Shown piece by piece: positions 38,845 to 48,033 of a stretch of 64,000 nucleotides of DNA. Made by a program: the position numbers and the translations under genes. The stretch spans positions 1 to 64,000 of the forward strand of contig MVRA01000044.1 in assembly GCA_002067315.1 (NCBI GenBank). Reading direction: 5' to 3'. Within the stretch, counting starts at the first letter, position 1; each line of letters opens with the position of its first letter. The DNA comes from Methanocella sp. PtaU1.Bin125 (lineage in GTDB: Archaea > Halobacteriota > Methanocellia > Methanocellales > Methanocellaceae). The notes under the pieces were generated by a model. The model saw only the letters and a list, made by a program, of their open reading frames with translations. It made no database searches and had not been told where the DNA came from.

Positions 38845-41010
38845 GTGGCCGTCGAAATCACGGATGCCGGCAGCCACATCCACCGGTCGCATACCCTGGC
38901 AAAGGACATCTCGGACGCGCTCGTCATCCGGGAAAGGAACATCACGCTGGTGACGCTGCGCAACGGGGACATCCCCATCGAGGAAAATTACGGTTACGGC
39001 CTCTACTATCACGATACGCGGTTCCTGAGCGGCTACACCCTCAGGATTAATGGTAAGACGCCGGTGAGTATCCTTTCCAGCGACGAGAAAGGCTACGCGT
39101 CGGTTACCGTGCTCACCAACCCGGAGCTGAGCGACCTGAACGGCCGGCCGATCGACAAGGCGACGATCGGCATACGCAGGGACCGGTTCATCGCAGGCCT
39201 GCTGAGCGAGGCCATCACGATCGAGAACTTCAACGACTTCCCGGTCGCCGTCGAGATATCGCTGCGGTTCTACTCGGACTTCGACGACATTTTTACCATC
39301 CGGGGAATCACCGGGAGCACGGAAGGGACGGTGGAGCGCGCCACGTATAACGCCGGCACGCTCGTCATCCCCTACAAGGGCAAAGACGGCCATCAGCGGA
39401 ACACCATCATCTCGTTCGAACCGGCGCCCTCGGACGTCAGCGACGGGACGTGCCGGTTTTACCTGTCCGTCGGGGCGAAGGCGGTCGGGCGGGTCGCGCT
39501 CCAGGCCCGGGTCGAGGACATCCCGCCGGGGACCATGTACCGGCCGGAGCCGTATACCCTCGAGCGGCGTCTCAAGATGGTCAAGGCGTCCTACGTGGAG
39601 ACCATGGAATGCTGCAGCAACGTGCAGACGAATAATGAGATTTTCAACAAGGTCTTCCTGCGGAGCCTGTCGGACCTCCGCATGCTCTACATGATGAGCG
39701 CCGGGGACGTCTTCTACTCGGCGGGGGTGCCGTGGTACGACGCGCTCTTCGGGCGGGACTCGATCATCTCGTCCATCCAGGTCATACCGTATAACCCGGC
39801 CATATCGAAGAGCACGCTTCAATTGCTGGCACGCCACCAGGGAAAGGTGTACAACGACTGGCGGGACGAGGAGCCGGGAAAAATCCTCCACGAGCTGCGG
39901 GTCGGCGAGAAGGCCAACCTGGACGAGATACCGCAGAACCCCTATTACGGCAGCGTCGACTCGACGCCGCTGTTCCTGATCGGGCTGGCGGAGCATATCG
40001 ACTGGACGGGGGACATGGGCCTGTTTCACGAGCTCGAGGGCAACGTCGACGCGGCGCTCGCCTGGATCGACGCCTTTACGGATAAGGACGGGTTTCTCAG
40101 GTACAGCGAACGGTCGACGTTCGGGCTGTACAACCAGGGCTGGAAGGACTCGATCGACGCGATTTCGCACGCCGACGGCTCGCTGGCCCGGCCGCCTATC
40201 GCGCTGGCGGAAGTCCAGGGCTATGTCTATATGGCAAAACGCCGGATGGCGATGCTGTACGACCGGCTGGGCATGGAGGATCGGGCGAAGAGGCTGCGGA
40301 AGGATGCGGCCAACCTCTACTGGAACTTCAACGAAAAGTTCTGGATGGAGGATAAAAGATTTTTTGCCCAGGCGCTGGACGCGTCCGGCCGCTGTGAAGT
40401 GATCTCGTCCAACCCGGCCCAGGCCCTGTGGGGCGAGATAGTCGACCGGGCGAAGGCCGAAATCGTGATCGGCCGGCTGTTCGAGGACGATATGGACACC
40501 GGATGGGGCATCCGCACGCTATCCTCGAAAGAGGTCCGGTACAACCCGCTGGGCTATCACAACGGCTCCGTCTGGCCCCACGACAATTCGATGATCGCGA
40601 TGGGGCTCGGCAAGTACGGGCACAAGAAAGAGCTGCTGCACCTGTTCACCAGCATGTACGAGGCGGCAGGCTTCTACCCGATCTACCGCCTGCCGGAGCT
40701 GTTCGGCGGGTTCCAGCGAGAGGACTACGGCATACCGATCAAATATCCAGTCGCCAACAGCCCGCAGGCATGGGCCTCCGGGTCAGTCCCTTATATGCTG
40801 ACGGCGTCGCTGGGCTTCCGGCCGGACGCCCTCGGGCGCAAGCTGACCCTGATGAAGCCCGCGCTGCCCGACTGGCTCCTGAGAGTGAAGATCAACAGCG
40901 TCCACGTCGGCAACGCTGCCGCGAAGCTCGAGTTCCAGCGGATGGGCGAGAGCACGCTGGTCAACGTGATGGAAAAGCGCGGCGACCTCGAGGTCGACGT
41001 CGTTTACTGA
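38845..41010 (+). CDS. Glycogen-debranching-type glycosidase (amylo-alpha-1,6-glucosidase family)
   Basis: The 721-residue protein has an N-terminal beta domain of the GDE_N_bis type (residues 25-240; LVTLRNGDIPIEENYGYGLY, YHDTRFLSGYTLRINGK) and a C-terminal alpha/alpha six-fold barrel (about 280-690) with YSAGVPWYDALFGRDSIISS, YNQGWKDSIDAI, EVQGYVYMAKRR and NGSVWPHDNSMIAMGL. Acidic residues in the GRDS and WKDS motifs are likely catalytic. It probably acts on glycogen-like or other alpha-glucans in the cytoplasm. Start is GTG, five bases after GGTGAT. Confidence 0.88.
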   Translation: MAVEITDAGSHIHRSHTLAKDISDALVIRERNITLVTLRNGDIPIEENYGYGLYYHDTRFLSGYTLRINGKTPVSILSSDEKGYASVTVLTNPELSDLNGRPIDKATIGIRRDRFIAGLLSEAITIENFNDFPVAVEISLRFYSDFDDIFTIRGITGSTEGTVERATYNAGTLVIPYKGKDGHQRNTIISFEPAPSDVSDGTCRFYLSVGAKAVGRVALQARVEDIPPGTMYRPEPYTLERRLKMVKASYVETMECCSNVQTNNEIFNKVFLRSLSDLRMLYMMSAGDVFYSAGVPWYDALFGRDSIISSIQVIPYNPAISKSTLQLLARHQGKVYNDWRDEEPGKILHELRVGEKANLDEIPQNPYYGSVDSTPLFLIGLAEHIDWTGDMGLFHELEGNVDAALAWIDAFTDKDGFLRYSERSTFGLYNQGWKDSIDAISHADGSLARPPIALAEVQGYVYMAKRRMAMLYDRLGMEDRAKRLRKDAANLYWNFNEKFWMEDKRFFAQALDASGRCEVISSNPAQALWGEIVDRAKAEIVIGRLFEDDMDTGWGIRTLSSKEVRYNPLGYHNGSVWPHDNSMIAMGLGKYGHKKELLHLFTSMYEAAGFYPIYRLPELFGGFQREDYGIPIKYPVANSPQAWASGSVPYMLTASLGFRPDALGRKLTLMKPALPDWLLRVKINSVHVGNAAAKLEFQRMGESTLVNVMEKRGDLEVDVVY

Positions 41011-41080
41011 TACCCGGGCATTGGTCCCGGCTGTCCGTCGTGGCCCGGCCGGCCCGCGCGCACGCGTGAAAGCCCGGGTA

Positions 41081-42433
41081 TCAACCCAGCGCGCCCGACA
41101 GCATAAACAGCGAGGCCACGAGGCCCGCGCTGACAATGGCCGCCGCCATCACGATCGTGTTGGCCCCGAATTTCGGGGTGCCGAAGTAATAGGCATAGAC
41201 GATCCGGATCAGGAGGTTCACGAAGACGCCGATCAGTATCGCGATCACCGCGACGGAGGCTAATGTGGCGCCTCCGGAGGCCAGGGTGGAGGCGGAAATA
41301 GTGATGGCGTCGACGTCGGCGAGCCCGGCGAACAGCGCCGTCGTGTACAGGCCCAGGTTGCCCAGGTATACGGAGGCGGTCTTCGAGACGAACAGGATGG
41401 CCGCGATGAGGGCGGCAAACGTGAGCGCCGGCCGGATGCTGAAGGGGCTGCGGAGGCGGATGGTCTCGCTTTCCCGGCCTTTTCGGGCGCCCTTGAGGTA
41501 GAAGTAGCCCGCTACCACCAGCCCGGCCACGAGCATGGCGCCGATGGGCAGGCCGAGATAAGCCAGCAGCCCGGGATTGATCAGCAGGACGAGGATGACG
41601 ACCCTGATCAGCATGACCATGTTCGCCAGCGTGGCGGCCATGGTCGCCTCGTTCTCCATGCCGTTCACCCGCTTCGTCTGGGTCGCCATGGTCGTGGTCA
41701 CCGCGGTGCTCGACGCGATGCCCCCGACGATGCCGGTGATCGCCAGGCCGGTCTGCGGGCCGAGCCACTTGACCAGGAAGTAGCCGATGTAGCTGACGCC
41801 CGAGATGAACACCACGAACAGCCAGATCTCCTGCGGGTTGAAGATGGCCTCGAATCCCGGGTACGGCAGGCCGAAGTCCCGGTTGGGCAGGATGGGCAGG
41901 ATGACGATCGCGATCAGGGCGAACAGCAGCGAGTCGTAGAACTCTTCCTTGGGTATCCGGTGAGTGAACTCGTGCAGCGGCTGCTTGAACGCCAGGATGA
42001 TCGTCGTCATCACCGCGAGGATGATCGCCACGCCGGGATCGAGGAACGCCAGGCAGCCCATCAGGAAGGTCAGGATGACGCTGATCTCCGTGGTGAAGCC
42101 GAGGCGCTGCTGGATGCCCGTCGACCGGTAGTAGGCGATGGTCAGGAGCCCCATGATCGCCAGGAGCACCACGCCGATGATGAAGTAGCCGTTCGGCGTT
42201 ATCGCCGGCACGGTACCGTCGGCCGGCAGGTAGCTGTTCGACGCCAGATAGGCGGTCACTCCGCCGATGAGCCCCGCCAGCCCGAAGGTCCGCAGCCCCG
42301 CGAACTTGACGTTCGTCATCTTCTCCTGCGCGATCTCCCGCTCGAAGCCCACCATCAGGCCGATGGCCAGCGACAGAAGCAGCTTCCACAGGGGGGCAAG
42401 GTCCGGCGAAACGTAGGGGATAAGGTCGACCAT
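41081..42433 (-). CDS. MgtC/SapB and DUF4010 membrane protein
   Basis: The 450-residue protein has a MgtC-type N-terminus (LLSLAIGLMVGFEREIAQEK with the conserved GxERE motif and GLRTFGLAGLIGG) and a DUF4010 C-terminus (TGLAITGIVGGIASSTAVTT, FAGLADVDAITISASTLA). About 13 membrane segments are visible. The biochemical activity is not established. It is convergent with the glycosidase gene. Confidence 0.88.
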   Translation of the reverse strand: MVDLIPYVSPDLAPLWKLLLSLAIGLMVGFEREIAQEKMTNVKFAGLRTFGLAGLIGGVTAYLASNSYLPADGTVPAITPNGYFIIGVVLLAIMGLLTIAYYRSTGIQQRLGFTTEISVILTFLMGCLAFLDPGVAIILAVMTTIILAFKQPLHEFTHRIPKEEFYDSLLFALIAIVILPILPNRDFGLPYPGFEAIFNPQEIWLFVVFISGVSYIGYFLVKWLGPQTGLAITGIVGGIASSTAVTTTMATQTKRVNGMENEATMAATLANMVMLIRVVILVLLINPGLLAYLGLPIGAMLVAGLVVAGYFYLKGARKGRESETIRLRSPFSIRPALTFAALIAAILFVSKTASVYLGNLGLYTTALFAGLADVDAITISASTLASGGATLASVAVIAILIGVFVNLLIRIVYAYYFGTPKFGANTIVMAAAIVSAGLVASLFMLSGALG

Positions 42434-42612
42434 CGGTTATTTGTTTGCAGATTATCGAATAAATACGTTGTTATAATCAAGCGACATCTGCGATGTGAGA
42501 CACGCTACAGTCGACGGATTATTGAATGAGAAAAACCGATAAAAATACGCATACGAAGAGTGATATCTTCGTATTCTGTTAACTCGATGTCACAAAACTG
42601 ATGTGAAAAGGC

Positions 42613-42789
42613 TTAGAACCTGGGCTTCCTGTGCTTGGGAAGGCAATCCTGGCAATAGACAGGCCTGCCCTCGGTGGGCTTGAAGGGCACTTCGCATTCT
42701 TTACCGCAGTCAGAACAAGTTGTCTTGTGCATTTCTCTCGGGCCGCCGAAGCTGCGCCTCGGGCCGCCCCTAAATCCGCTGTCTCTCAT
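42613..42789 (-). CDS. Small zinc-ribbon protein, 58 residues
   Basis: The minus-strand frame from ATG 42789 to TAA 42613 reads MRDSGFRGGPRRSFGGPREM followed by HKTTCSDCGKECEVPFKPTE and a second Cys pair in VYCQDCLPKHRKPRF. This is the C-x2-C...C-x2-C small zinc-finger protein common in methanogens, with an RG-rich N-terminus that suggests nucleic-acid binding. It has its own TATA box (42840-42850, minus) and a short leader hairpin. It is short and easily missed. Confidence 0.9.
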   Translation of the reverse strand: MRDSGFRGGPRRSFGGPREMHKTTCSDCGKECEVPFKPTEGRPVYCQDCLPKHRKPRF

Positions 42790-42802
42790 TGTAATTACTC
42801 AT

Positions 42803-42850
42803 GCAGGCTGAACCTGCAATTATGATACATACGAGCAAAGTATAAAAACC
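42803..42850 (-). promoter_or_regulatory. Promoter and leader hairpin of zinc-ribbon gene
   Basis: On the minus strand GGTTTTTATAC (42840-42850) is a TATA box, and GCAGG-TTCAG-CCTGC (42803-42817) is a small perfect hairpin in the leader, 14 bases before the start. The hairpin might control translation, as seen for cold-responsive small proteins. Confidence 0.5.
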
Positions 42851-42892
42851 TATTCCACCTCCCGGCTTGACCCGGATGCATGGGTCCGGTGC

Positions 42893-43219
42893 TCAAATCA
42901 AGTCGTTGCCCGGGCTCCCGGTGATGTCCCGGAACCAGTGGATGTACAGCATACGCTTCGGTTCCCAGCGGCCGGAATGGCCCTCTTTCCATACGCGGAT
43001 GAAGTCCTCGGGGGAATTGAAGTTTTCGAGCCGGTAGTACACGCGGGCGATGGTGTCCGCCGAACGCTCGCTGACGTCGATGATCTCGTAATACTTCCCG
43101 TTCACGTGGAAGGTGTCCCATGCCCGTCCCATCGGCGCGCTCCGGAAAACGTGGCGCGTCCCTGCTTTGACGATACTCTCGATCTCGTCATCGGTCAGAT
43201 GCATGTCAACGTCTTTCAT
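42893..43219 (-). CDS. ASCH/PUA-like small protein
   Basis: The 108-residue protein has the pattern GTRHVFRSAPMGRAWDTFHV, YYEIIDVSERSADTIARVYY and RLENFNSPEDFIRVWKEGH followed by a W..K..YIHWF ending. This is like ASCH-domain proteins, where a Gly/Asn-F-x-S-x-E-x-F helix and a final beta strand with W or F are typical. ASCH domains bind RNA or modified nucleosides. The assignment is by pattern only. Confidence 0.6.
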   Translation of the reverse strand: MKDVDMHLTDDEIESIVKAGTRHVFRSAPMGRAWDTFHVNGKYYEIIDVSERSADTIARVYYRLENFNSPEDFIRVWKEGHSGRWEPKRMLYIHWFRDITGSPGNDLI

Positions 43220-43320
43220 ATGCGGGTGCTCCTCGTTCGCTCATGGTGGAACGTACCATTTTTTCGAGGCCGGATACATGATACTGTGCCGTTGAATCGT
43301 CAGCTATCTGCGGAACAGCG

Positions 43321-44301
43321 TCATGTTACACCGGTTTTTATGTCGTTATCGGACTTTTTGGCATACAGCTCAGGATGTATGGTCTCCGCCATCATCCTGG
43401 CCGCTGCCCCCATCCTCGGCCCGGGCCTGCCGGCCAGGTCATAGTCGACGGAATAGACCTTGCCGTTCTTCACGGCGGCCAGGTCCTGCATCCACGGCTC
43501 TTTGCCATTGCGCAGGCTGTCGAAAGTCGTCACGGTCCAGCCGGTCAGCGGGACGATGATCATGTCAGGATCGGCCGCAGCGATTTCCGATGGCGTCATT
43601 ATGGGACCGGTCGCCACGTTGCGGCCGCCGGCTATCGCAATCAGGTCGCCCATATAGCCGTCTTTATCAGCCACGTAACAGGTATCGCCCGGGGTGATGA
43701 TCACGAGCACCGAGGGGATGCTGCTGTCATTGAGCCCTGAGGTTAGACTGGTCACATCCCGGACGTCGGCCCTCATGGTGTCCAGGAGCTGTTGCGCACG
43801 GTCCGGAACGCCGAAAAGGTCCCCGAACATTTTGACGGTCCGGTATGTATCGGAGACGTTATCCGGGTGAGCGCTAAAGACCTTAATCTTAGCCGCGCAG
43901 AGGTTGCCCACCGTCGTCACGGGGGTGAACTGGCCGACCAGCACGAGGTCAGGCCGGGCTGCTATGACCGCGTCCTCGCTGACGTTGATCATGCCACCCA
44001 TCTTCGGCTTCGACTTCGCCTCATCCGGGTAGTCGCTGTAGACGTCCACGCCGACAATCCGATCTCCTAAGCCCAGGCCGTACAGGATCTCAGTATTCGA
44101 CGGCGCCAGCGAGACAACGCGCTGCGGCGGGCCGGCGAACGTCAGCGTCCGGTTCAGGTCGTCGGTCAGCGATACCGGGAACATCGTACCTGCGGCCTGT
44201 GTCGAGGCGTTTCCCCGGGGCGGGGAACTCGTGCAGCCGCTGACCATGACGATACATAGCAGTAAGGGTACGATGAAAATCAAGAGTTTGACGGGGGCCA
44301 T
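43321..44301 (-). CDS. ABC-type substrate-binding lipoprotein (cobalamin/iron-siderophore type)
   Basis: The 326-residue protein has a signal with lipobox (LLLCIVMVSGCTSS) and the periplasmic-binding fold of the BtuF/FepB type: RVVSLAPSNTEILYGLGLGD, VGVDVYSDYPDEAKSKPKMG, ARPDLVLVGQFTPV, and the C-terminal GGRNVATGPIMTPSEIAAAD. It captures cobalamin, haem or a siderophore outside the membrane. No permease or ATPase is adjacent, so the partner transporter must be elsewhere. Confidence 0.88.
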   Translation of the reverse strand: MAPVKLLIFIVPLLLCIVMVSGCTSSPPRGNASTQAAGTMFPVSLTDDLNRTLTFAGPPQRVVSLAPSNTEILYGLGLGDRIVGVDVYSDYPDEAKSKPKMGGMINVSEDAVIAARPDLVLVGQFTPVTTVGNLCAAKIKVFSAHPDNVSDTYRTVKMFGDLFGVPDRAQQLLDTMRADVRDVTSLTSGLNDSSIPSVLVIITPGDTCYVADKDGYMGDLIAIAGGRNVATGPIMTPSEIAAADPDMIIVPLTGWTVTTFDSLRNGKEPWMQDLAAVKNGKVYSVDYDLAGRPGPRMGAAARMMAETIHPELYAKKSDNDIKTGVT

Positions 44302-44429
44302 CCTGGACGCTCCTGGCTGTTTGCCTTAACCACTTCGACGCCCGGGGCTTTATCGGTTATCGACAATAAAAACGGAAAAGAGGCCAGGGGGCCAAGAGAA
44401 GCCGCCAAGGATCCAAGAAGAGGGCCCAA

Positions 44430-44613
44430 GACGCCACTGTAGAAACTAAGAGGCGCCAGGGCGCCAAGTATATTTTTAGATCAAGAGTCCAAGTAGCCAA
44501 GTTGTTGTACTGGATAACTAGAATCGCATTAATCAGGCTCCTGGAGACTTGGCTACTTGAAACTAAAAAATACACTTGGCGCCCTGGCGCCTCTTAGTTT
44601 CTACAGTGGCGTC
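44430..44613. repeat. Inverted repeat with perfect 40-base arms
   Basis: 44430-44469 and 44574-44613 are perfect reverse complements (GACGCCACTGTAGAAACTAA... and complement). Imperfect pairing continues inward (CCAAGTAGCCAAG at 44489-44501 with 44549-44560) and outward through CTTGG-rich words to about 44400 and 44640. The loop is about 47 bases. It separates the binding-lipoprotein gene from the end of the exporter gene. Confidence 0.9.
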
Positions 44614-44671
44614 TTGGCCTCTCTTCTTGGAAACTTGGCGTCTTCTCTTGGAAACTTGGCGGCTTGCGTGC

Positions 44672-46615
44672 TCAGCTGGCGTCGCCGGGTGTCCGGCCGT
44701 TGTCGGTGTCGCCGCGGCCCTGTTCGAAGGCGAGCAGCGTGCCGAAGATGCCTTTCTTCGCGGCGAGCTCTTCGCGGGTGCCGGTCTGGACGACACGGCC
44801 TCCTTCGATGACGATGATCCGGTCGGCGATCTCGGTCAGGGACATGCGATGGGAGATGATGAAGGTGGTCTTGCCTTTCATGAGCTCGTCCAGCGAGTCT
44901 TTCAGGTACATCTCCGTCTCCGGGTCGATCGCGGAGGTCGGCTCGTCGAGGATCAGGAGGGGGGTGTCCTTGAGGAACGCGCGGGCGATGGAGATGCGTT
45001 GCCGCTGACCGACGGACAGCTTCGTTCCCCGCTCGCCGATCAGTGTCTCGTAGCCCCGGGGCAGTGTCTCCACGAACTCGTGGATGTGCGCCTTCTTCGC
45101 GGCGCGTACGACGTCCTCCTTCGAAGCGTCGGGCCGGCCGTACTTGATGTTGTTCTCCACGGTGTCGTTGAACAGGAAGATGTCCTGCGAGACGATGCTG
45201 ATCTGCTGCCGCAGCCAGGCGTGGTTCAGCTCTTCCAGGCCGGTGCCGTCCAGCGTGATGCGGCCTGACCCGGGCACGTACAGCTTCAACAGCAGGCTGA
45301 CCAGCGTCGACTTGCCGGCGCCGCTGTGGCCGACCAGCGCCACTGTCTCCCCGGGCTTCACGTCGAAGCTCACGTCCCGGAGCACCAGGGGCTTCCCTGC
45401 CTCGTAGGCGAAGGACACGTCCTCGAACCGGATGGCGCCATCGACGCGCGACGGCTGCTTCAGCGGCCGGTCTCGCTCCTCCCACTCGAACTCGGGGGCG
45501 ACGCTGAACATCTCCTTCAGCCGGTCCATGGACGCGAACACCGGCTGGAAGGTGAGGTACGTGTAGAACAGCGTGTTGACCGCGGCGGACAGGAACACGA
45601 TGTACGACAGGAAGGTAACGTAGTCGCCCAGTGTCATGGCGCCGGCCTGGATGTCCGCGGCGCCGACGATCATGATGACCAGCAGCAGCCCGAACATGGT
45701 GCCCCGCATGAACGTGGCGGCCATCGTCATCAGCACGTATTTGCTGATGCGGGCGTTGACCACGTCGCGCAGCCGTTCGGATACTTTGCCGATCTCCGTC
45801 TTTTCGGTCGCGTACGACTTGACCAGTTCCGCGCCTGAAATCGCCTCCTGCATGCTCTGCGAGACCGCGGCGCTCGACTCGCGCTCCCGGTAGCTGAGCG
45901 CCCGGATGCGGGTCGAGAACACGAGCCGGATGATCAGGTAGGCGGGAATGGCGACCGCGATGACGAGGGCCAGCTTCGCGTTCATCGACAGCAGGATGGC
46001 GATGCCGAAGACGAGGTAGAACGCGCTGGAGATGATCTGGGTCAGGGCGTCCGAGAACATATACTGGAGCATGCCCACGTCGTCCGATACCCGGGACATG
46101 AGGTAGCCGGTCTGCTTGTTCTTGATGAACGACAGGGGAAACCGCAGGACGTGATCGAACAGGCTGGTCTGCAGGTTGAAGGTCAGCTCCTGCTGGTATA
46201 CGGCCGTGAGATAGCCCTGAATCCCGTAGAGCACGCCGTAGGATATGCCCGCGACGATCAGCCCGAGGATGATGAACTGGATGGAGCCCAGCATCTCGAT
46301 GGCCCGGGGCACGAACCAGTCCATGCCGATCATGGAAAGCAGGCCTGCCAGCCCGTCGTAGCCGGTCTTTAATATGACGAAGTCGATGAACACCTTGCTG
46401 GTGAGCGGCACCACCGCCCGCATGGCCGTGGTGATCATGACCAGGATGAGGCTGACGGCGCCGATCTTCCAGATCGGGCGCACGAACCGGAAAAAGTATC
46501 CCAGGTCGCGGAACTTGAACATGACCTTAGGGGGTGCGGGAGCCTGGAGCACAGATTTCGTCCGGGCAATAAACTGATTAAGCCTGTCTATGAGAGCATG
46601 GAATGGGATGAACAT
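44672..46615 (-). CDS. ABC exporter (MsbA/LmrA-like half transporter)
   Basis: The 647-residue protein joins six membrane helices (residues 45-350) to an ATPase domain (390-630). The ATPase has Walker A (GHSGAGKST), Q-loop (IVSQDIFLFNDTVENNIKYG), signature (LSVGQRQRISIARAFLKD), Walker B (LLILDEPTSAID) and the switch histidine (IISHRM). It probably works as a homodimer exporting lipids, peptides or drugs. The last 15 residues (DTDNGRTPGDAS) run up to the inverted repeat at 44.4-44.6 kb. Confidence 0.93.
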   Translation of the reverse strand: MFIPFHALIDRLNQFIARTKSVLQAPAPPKVMFKFRDLGYFFRFVRPIWKIGAVSLILVMITTAMRAVVPLTSKVFIDFVILKTGYDGLAGLLSMIGMDWFVPRAIEMLGSIQFIILGLIVAGISYGVLYGIQGYLTAVYQQELTFNLQTSLFDHVLRFPLSFIKNKQTGYLMSRVSDDVGMLQYMFSDALTQIISSAFYLVFGIAILLSMNAKLALVIAVAIPAYLIIRLVFSTRIRALSYRERESSAAVSQSMQEAISGAELVKSYATEKTEIGKVSERLRDVVNARISKYVLMTMAATFMRGTMFGLLLVIMIVGAADIQAGAMTLGDYVTFLSYIVFLSAAVNTLFYTYLTFQPVFASMDRLKEMFSVAPEFEWEERDRPLKQPSRVDGAIRFEDVSFAYEAGKPLVLRDVSFDVKPGETVALVGHSGAGKSTLVSLLLKLYVPGSGRITLDGTGLEELNHAWLRQQISIVSQDIFLFNDTVENNIKYGRPDASKEDVVRAAKKAHIHEFVETLPRGYETLIGERGTKLSVGQRQRISIARAFLKDTPLLILDEPTSAIDPETEMYLKDSLDELMKGKTTFIISHRMSLTEIADRIIVIEGGRVVQTGTREELAAKKGIFGTLLAFEQGRGDTDNGRTPGDAS

Positions 46616-46807
46616 GAGAGTATTTCTTTCCTCGCCGATCTATTCGCGGGTCCTGACGATCAGGATAAGGTCGCCCGGGATTAATTAGTTTCTCTCGCAG
46701 GTAAGCGGAAACGCCAGAGGCAGTCGTGTATGTACAGGTTAATTAATAGAGACGGATAGATAATGTTATGCCATCTCTTTCCTAATTACATGTAACGGTG
46801 GAGACTC

Positions 46808-47248
46808 ATGAGCGGCAAAGAAGAAGACATGATCGCTTATTGCGGGCTGTATTGCAACGACTGCCCGAACCATAAGGGCGAGATCGCCGACCTGGCCCGG
46901 GACCTGCGAAAGAAGTTGCGGGAGACGAAGTTCGAGCGCACGGCGGTGGCACTGGCGCCGGTCTTCAAAGAGTACGCCGATTACGACAGATGCTATGCGA
47001 CGCTCGGCGCCATGGTCCGCATGCGCTGCGGCAGGGGATGCCGCAATGGCGGGGGCAACCCGGGCTGCAAAATCCGGAGCTGCGCGGTGAAGAAAGGCCT
47101 GGACGGCTGCTGGGAATGCGGAGACTTCGAGTCCTGCGTGAAGTTCGCCTTCCTCAAGACAGTCCACGGCGACGCCTGCCAGCTGAACCTGCGCCGGCTG
47201 GCGAAGAAAGGCAAGGCCGCCTTCGTCGAAGGGAAAAGGGACTGGTAG
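46808..47248 (+). CDS. DUF3795 cysteine-rich protein
   Basis: The 146-residue protein has the DUF3795 pattern: IAYCGLYCNDCPNHKGEIAD at the start, CGRGCRNGGGNPGCKIRSCA in the middle and GLDGCWECGDFESCVKFAFL. The ten or so cysteines probably bind zinc or an iron-sulfur cluster. Function is not established. GGTGGAG lies before the ATG. Confidence 0.85.
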   Translation: MSGKEEDMIAYCGLYCNDCPNHKGEIADLARDLRKKLRETKFERTAVALAPVFKEYADYDRCYATLGAMVRMRCGRGCRNGGGNPGCKIRSCAVKKGLDGCWECGDFESCVKFAFLKTVHGDACQLNLRRLAKKGKAAFVEGKRDW

Positions 47249-47363
47249 CAGAGATCGGCGTAAAAAGAAACGGGGGGACACCCCGGCAGGTGATAATGGC
47301 CGGCGGGCAATCCGGCGCTGCCCCGCCAGTACCCGCGTACGCGCGAAGGCGCAACAGCGAGAG

Positions 47364-48014
47364 CTATTTTACAAGATCGCTCTGGTTGGCCAGCAACAGG
47401 TACTCTCTCGCCCGCTCCTCGTCCATCGTCTCGAACTCTTCGTAGTACTGGCCCACCGCCTCGAAGTCGTCCGGCGCCTGAAGATAGACCAGCGGGGCCA
47501 CCAGCTTCAGCTCGTCCACGATCTCGGCCGGCAGCACCGGCGTGACGATCACGACCTCGGAGGGCCCCTGGTCGCGGATGGCCTCGACCGCGGCGATCAT
47601 GGTGGCGCCGGTGGCGATGCCGTCGTCGACGAGGAACACGGTCCGGCCGAACAGCTTCGGGAAGCTGCCCAGGCCGACGCGCAGCTCGTCCAGCATCCGG
47701 TTCATCTCGCCCATGATCTTCCCGGCCTCGCCGCCGATGTACTCCCGGGAGATCTGGAGCCGGTCGACCAGGCCCTGGTCGATCATCACGGCGCCGTTCC
47801 AGGTGACCGCGCCGATGGCCATCTCGGGATTGAAGGGCGCGCCGATCTTCTTGGCCATGACCAGGTCCAGCGGCGCCTTGAACGCCAGGGCGATCTCGTA
47901 GCCTACCGGGATCCCGCCCCGTGGAATGGCCAGCACGATGACGTCCCGGCCCTTATAGGCCTGCAGCTCCCTGACCAGCCGTTTTCCAGCATCCGATCGG
48001 TTCGTGAACTTCAT
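47364..48014 (-). CDS. Phosphoribosyltransferase-family protein
   Basis: The 216-residue protein is a type I PRTase relative with the PRPP loop in VFLVDDGIATGATMIAAVEA and an N-terminal IVLAIPRGGIPVGYEIALAF-like segment (VIVLAIPRGGIPVGYEIALA). It resembles the predicted phosphoribosyltransferases often found beside alpha/beta hydrolases or erythromycin esterase genes. The base substrate is unknown. It is downstream of the 136-residue hypothetical gene on the same strand. Confidence 0.85.
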   Translation of the reverse strand: MKFTNRSDAGKRLVRELQAYKGRDVIVLAIPRGGIPVGYEIALAFKAPLDLVMAKKIGAPFNPEMAIGAVTWNGAVMIDQGLVDRLQISREYIGGEAGKIMGEMNRMLDELRVGLGSFPKLFGRTVFLVDDGIATGATMIAAVEAIRDQGPSEVVIVTPVLPAEIVDELKLVAPLVYLQAPDDFEAVGQYYEEFETMDEERAREYLLLANQSDLVK

Positions 48015-48033
48015 GCTATCGCGCCCACAGGCT

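Noticed and set aside
41004-42389. Alternative minus-strand frame in the MgtC/DUF4010 gene
   Set aside because: It is an Arg/His/Gly-rich shifted frame; the true frame has membrane helices and the GxERE motif.
42631-42825. Plus-strand frame over the zinc-ribbon gene
   Set aside because: The minus strand encodes a recognisable C-x2-C zinc-ribbon protein with a TATA box; the plus frame shows nothing.
44557-45268. Plus-strand frames opposite the ABC exporter C-terminus
   Set aside because: The exporter's Walker and signature motifs lie on the minus strand; the plus frames pass through the inverted repeat and have no motif.
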